A DNA stretch of 24,217 nt from IMG/VR virus record IMGVR_UViG_3300031772_004826, positions 1 to 24,217 of that record. One strand, 5' to 3'. The translations under genes were made by a program, and so were the position numbers. A model generated the notes under the pieces. The model saw only the letters and a program-made list of their open reading frames with translations. It ran no database searches and was not told where the DNA came from. Below are positions 22,516 to 24,217 of this stretch, piece after piece. Origin of the DNA: a virus. Each line of letters begins with the position of its first letter. The stretch's first letter is position 1.

Positions 22516-23470
22516 GACTCGGCAACGATGACCGCTGCCACGTACCCCGCCCCCGATGCGGCACTTGCACGGACCGACGGAAATATCCCTCTTCGGTCAC
22601 CTTGCGCGGGATGTAGATCTCCTGCCGCGTCACCAGCGTACCACCGACCAGTTCATAGGGGTGTTGATGTCCAGAGATACTACCTCGCGTCCGCAGATAA
22701 TCCCACACGGCCCCGCCGGCGCTGGCAGCCGCCTCTCGCGAGAAACTCCGGTACTGCTGCAACGACACGCCGTAGAAGGCGTACGTAGCGCCGGCCGCAC
22801 TGCTGGCCTTCTTCATCCCCGGGTGCCAGGCCAGAAACGTCACATACAATGTGCCGAAATTCTCAGTTTCTTGGGCGAACGCGTAGGAATACACGTTCGA
22901 CGACGAAACCTTGACCTCGCTCTGCACGAGCCAGTCCGTGGCGGCCTTGTTTCCCCACTCCCGCTCGCCCTGGTCCTCAGATTTAGCCTCTCCAGGACGT
23001 GCGATCTGATACCCAGCACTCTGCAACAGTTCCTGGGCGGCGGCCAACCCCCGTGCGTAGCCGGCGTGCCCGCGTTGCACCATGGCTTCGCCGCCCATAG
23101 CTCGGATCAAGTCCAACGCAGCATCGAAGGCGGATTGCGTGTAATTGCGGGTCGAACCTTGTGCCAGGGTAGAACGGATCACATCCCCGATCGGCCCGAG
23201 CAGCCCCAGTAACCGGTTCAACTGGTCGCTCTGTTCGTCCTTCTTGCCGTACTTGGTGACCCGCCCGTGCGCGAGCTTGTCCATCAGGTCGCGGACCTCT
23301 GGCGAGGTGATCCCACGCATCATCCGCGAGACATTCTGCTGCCCCGGGCGCCCGCTGACTATCTTCCTTAAGCTCTTCTGCAGCCCGGCGGTCGGATGGT
23401 GGACGAAGGTGCGTCGAGCCAACCGTCGATCGGCAGCTGAGGCCTTCGTGAACAGAGCAGAACCCGCCAT
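22439..23470 (-). CDS. KTSC-domain protein (343 aa)
   Basis: Residues 1-150 are basic and helical. Residues ~185-270 carry the KTSC pattern: VKVSSSNVYSYAF, then GTLYVTFL, then YAFYGVSLQQYRSF and GGAVWDYLRTRG. The family core is 'v.SSni....Yd…..L.v.F..g..Y.Y..vp...y..f..a.S.G..f...i'. KTSC is a small beta-barrel-like domain related to the C-terminus of bacterial lysyl-tRNA synthetases and frequent in phages, with no settled function. Between strands the domain carries a Lys/Ala-rich insertion. The C-terminus ends in NRG repeats encoded by a 15-bp tandem repeat. I choose ATG 23470 over GTG 23473 because AAAGG is 7 nt away; either fits. It sits between the terminase and portal genes. Confidence 0.7.
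   Translation of the reverse strand: MAGSALFTKASAADRRLARRTFVHHPTAGLQKSLRKIVSGRPGQQNVSRMMRGITSPEVRDLMDKLAHGRVTKYGKKDEQSDQLNRLLGLLGPIGDVIRSTLAQGSTRNYTQSAFDAALDLIRAMGGEAMVQRGHAGYARGLAAAQELLQSAGYQIARPGEAKSEDQGEREWGNKAATDWLVQSEVKVSSSNVYSYAFAQETENFGTLYVTFLAWHPGMKKASSAAGATYAFYGVSLQQYRSFSREAAASAGGAVWDYLRTRGSISGHQHPYELVGGTLVTRQEIYIPRKVTEEGYFRRSVQVPHRGRGTWQRSSLPSREFLPNRGEPNRGESNRGAPNRGRG
22442..22501 (-). repeat. Four imperfect copies of a 15-bp tandem repeat in a gene overlap
   Basis: On the minus strand the unit AATCGAGGGGAACCG occurs once, followed by three copies with increasing changes. In the KTSC gene it encodes NRGEP, NRGES, NRGAP and NRGRG. In the overlapping frame it encodes RIEGN, RIEGN and RIVGH. 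Because the unit is 15 bp, copy-number change keeps both frames. The GAGGGG in each unit resembles a Shine-Dalgarno site for the downstream gene. Confidence 0.85.
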
Positions 23471-23538
23471 CACGCCACCTTTGGTACGAACACCCTGCCG
23501 TAGCCTAGCTCTTATGCGGTCGGTCGAATAGACGAACT

Positions 23539-23808
23539 TCAGTTATGCCGGAGTCCGACGTAGACGGCCCGGAACGTCTGGTGGATGTAATTCAAGCTGG
23601 CCCGGGGTGTCAGATCTTCCTCGAATTCGTACACGTACACCCATTGCCCACGCACCACCATGTACCGACTATGAGCCAAAGCCTCCCCTTGCGGGAAGCG
23701 AATCACAATTTCGGCGCCATCCTCCGGACCTCCCTGGAACCGTACCAATACGGGAGCGAAGGGTGGCGAGGTGACTGGACGAGAAGATTTACTGTCGCGT
23801 TTTTCCAT
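23539..23808 (-). CDS. Small protein of unknown function (89 aa)
   Basis: No family recognised. After a polar N-terminus (MEKRDSKSSRPV) the protein has beta-type segments VLVRFQGGPEDGAEIVIRF and HSRYMVVRGQWVYVYEFEED and ends YVGLRHN. The start is ATG 23808, because AAAGGAG lies 9 nt upstream. The frame continues further upstream (to 23934), but there it only mirrors the terminase gene in another frame. The gene overlaps the end of the terminase by 20 bp, so coupled translation is likely. The location between terminase and portal is common for small packaging accessories, but no function can be stated. Confidence 0.65.
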   Translation of the reverse strand: MEKRDSKSSRPVTSPPFAPVLVRFQGGPEDGAEIVIRFPQGEALAHSRYMVVRGQWVYVYEFEEDLTPRASLNYIHQTFRAVYVGLRHN

Positions 23809-24217
23809 AGTCGTCATCTCCTTTGTGGTAGCCGCGCGTGCGGAGGCGCTTCGCAGCCGACTCATTGAGCTGGATCCCGAATTTCGTCTCGCCAACCCGA
23901 CTGGCCTCGACATTGGTCCGCGTGATATTGCCACCCACGGCGCCCGTGAGGGATGCCAGCTTATTCAGGGCACCGGAGGTGGCGTCCACCATGTCGTCGT
24001 GCACATATTCAGGAAAAGAGCACAGTTCTTCTAGCCAATCCTCGTTCCACGATCCGCGTTTGACCCATACTCGTCCGTTCTCAGCTTGCGACTGCAGTGG
24101 TCGCGCGCGTACCACCTTCGCATCACCCGGTAGTGTTTGGTGACCTTCATGGCGTTTGCGAATGCCGGTAACGCGGTCCACGTTGACGGGGAATCTAGCC
24201 AGATTGACCACGGCCTG
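23789..24217 (-). CDS. Large terminase subunit, C-terminal fragment (5' end outside window)
   Basis: The frame is open from the window edge (starting QAVVNLARF) to the stop at 23789, giving the last 142 residues. It shows the end of the RNase-H-like nuclease domain of large terminases: KVVRARPLQSQAENGRVWV (34-52), then SWNEDWLEELCSFPE and YVHDDMVDATSGALNKL. The last motif contains the conserved Asp residues (HDDxxDA) that complete the metal-binding site. A Lys/Arg-rich tail of ~40 residues follows. Terminase cuts concatemeric DNA and pumps it through the portal encoded downstream. The usual C-terminal signature leaves little doubt, although the ATPase part lies outside the window. Confidence 0.9.
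   Translation of the reverse strand, partial: QAVVNLARFPVNVDRVTGIRKRHEGHQTLPGDAKVVRARPLQSQAENGRVWVKRGSWNEDWLEELCSFPEYVHDDMVDATSGALNKLASLTGAVGGNITRTNVEASRVGETKFGIQLNESAAKRLRTRGYHKGDDDYGKTRQ

Noticed and set aside
23809-23934. Upstream extension of the 89-aa gene to 23934
   Set aside because: The extra 42 codons overlap the terminase in another frame, and the AAAGGAG site is placed for the ATG at 23808.

Overview
The window is a piece of a tailed double-stranded DNA bacteriophage genome or prophage. It covers the end of DNA packaging, the head-assembly module and the first half of the tail module. All 20 genes I accept lie on the minus strand, so transcription runs from high to low coordinates. 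They are tightly packed, often overlapping, and most have good Shine-Dalgarno sites, which points to a bacterial host. I see no host genes, tRNA, rRNA, CRISPR, integrase or IS element. The host cannot be named. Several virion proteins resemble Mu-type ones (portal like Mu gp29/DUF935, connector like Mu gp36/DUF1320, prohead protease), but the tail-gene order and the frameshifted chaperone are the general siphovirus/myovirus layout.

Layout in transcription order. (1) 24217-21584: the C-terminal end of the large terminase, then four small genes, one with a KTSC domain and one with a Cys-rich zinc-binding pattern. (2) 21563-11671: two very large genes joined by an ATG/TGA overlap. The first is a 1038-aa portal fused to an inorganic-pyrophosphatase-like domain. 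The second is a 2258-aa multidomain 'polyvalent' protein with an ADP-ribosyltransferase-like domain, a HELIH metallopeptidase motif and a long Cys-containing C-terminal domain. (3) 11668-10836: three small unknown genes, ending at a strong intrinsic terminator. (4) 10740-5200: a prohead protease fused to a scaffold (with an internal start that could make scaffold alone), a paralogous stand-alone scaffold, two tandem decoration-type proteins, and the major capsid protein. (5) 5128-1: a gp36-like connector, two tandem tail-tube-like paralogues, a tail assembly chaperone with a -1 frameshift site, a tape-measure protein, and a tail protein that runs off the window.

How the genes work together (inference from family knowledge): terminase and portal package DNA. 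Scaffold and protease build and mature a capsid of the major capsid and decoration proteins. The gp36-like protein and tube proteins make the connector and tail. The chaperone and tape measure set tail length. The 2258-aa protein sits directly after the portal, where many phages carry a MuF-type protein, and is probably packaged in the head and delivered with the DNA to act on the host.

The most notable observations are: (a) a short [F/Y]-[A/S/P]-[T/V/A]-R motif that separates nearly every domain of the giant protein and recurs in the portal, together with an HPR..DGKFA.KG linker; (b) an A9 slippery site with a fully open -1 frame ending 5 nt before the tape measure; (c) a lambda C/Nu3-like nested scaffold start plus a duplicated scaffold gene; (d) a perfect 15-bp terminator just upstream of the capsid-module start codon; and (e) a 15-bp tandem repeat read in two frames where two genes overlap.
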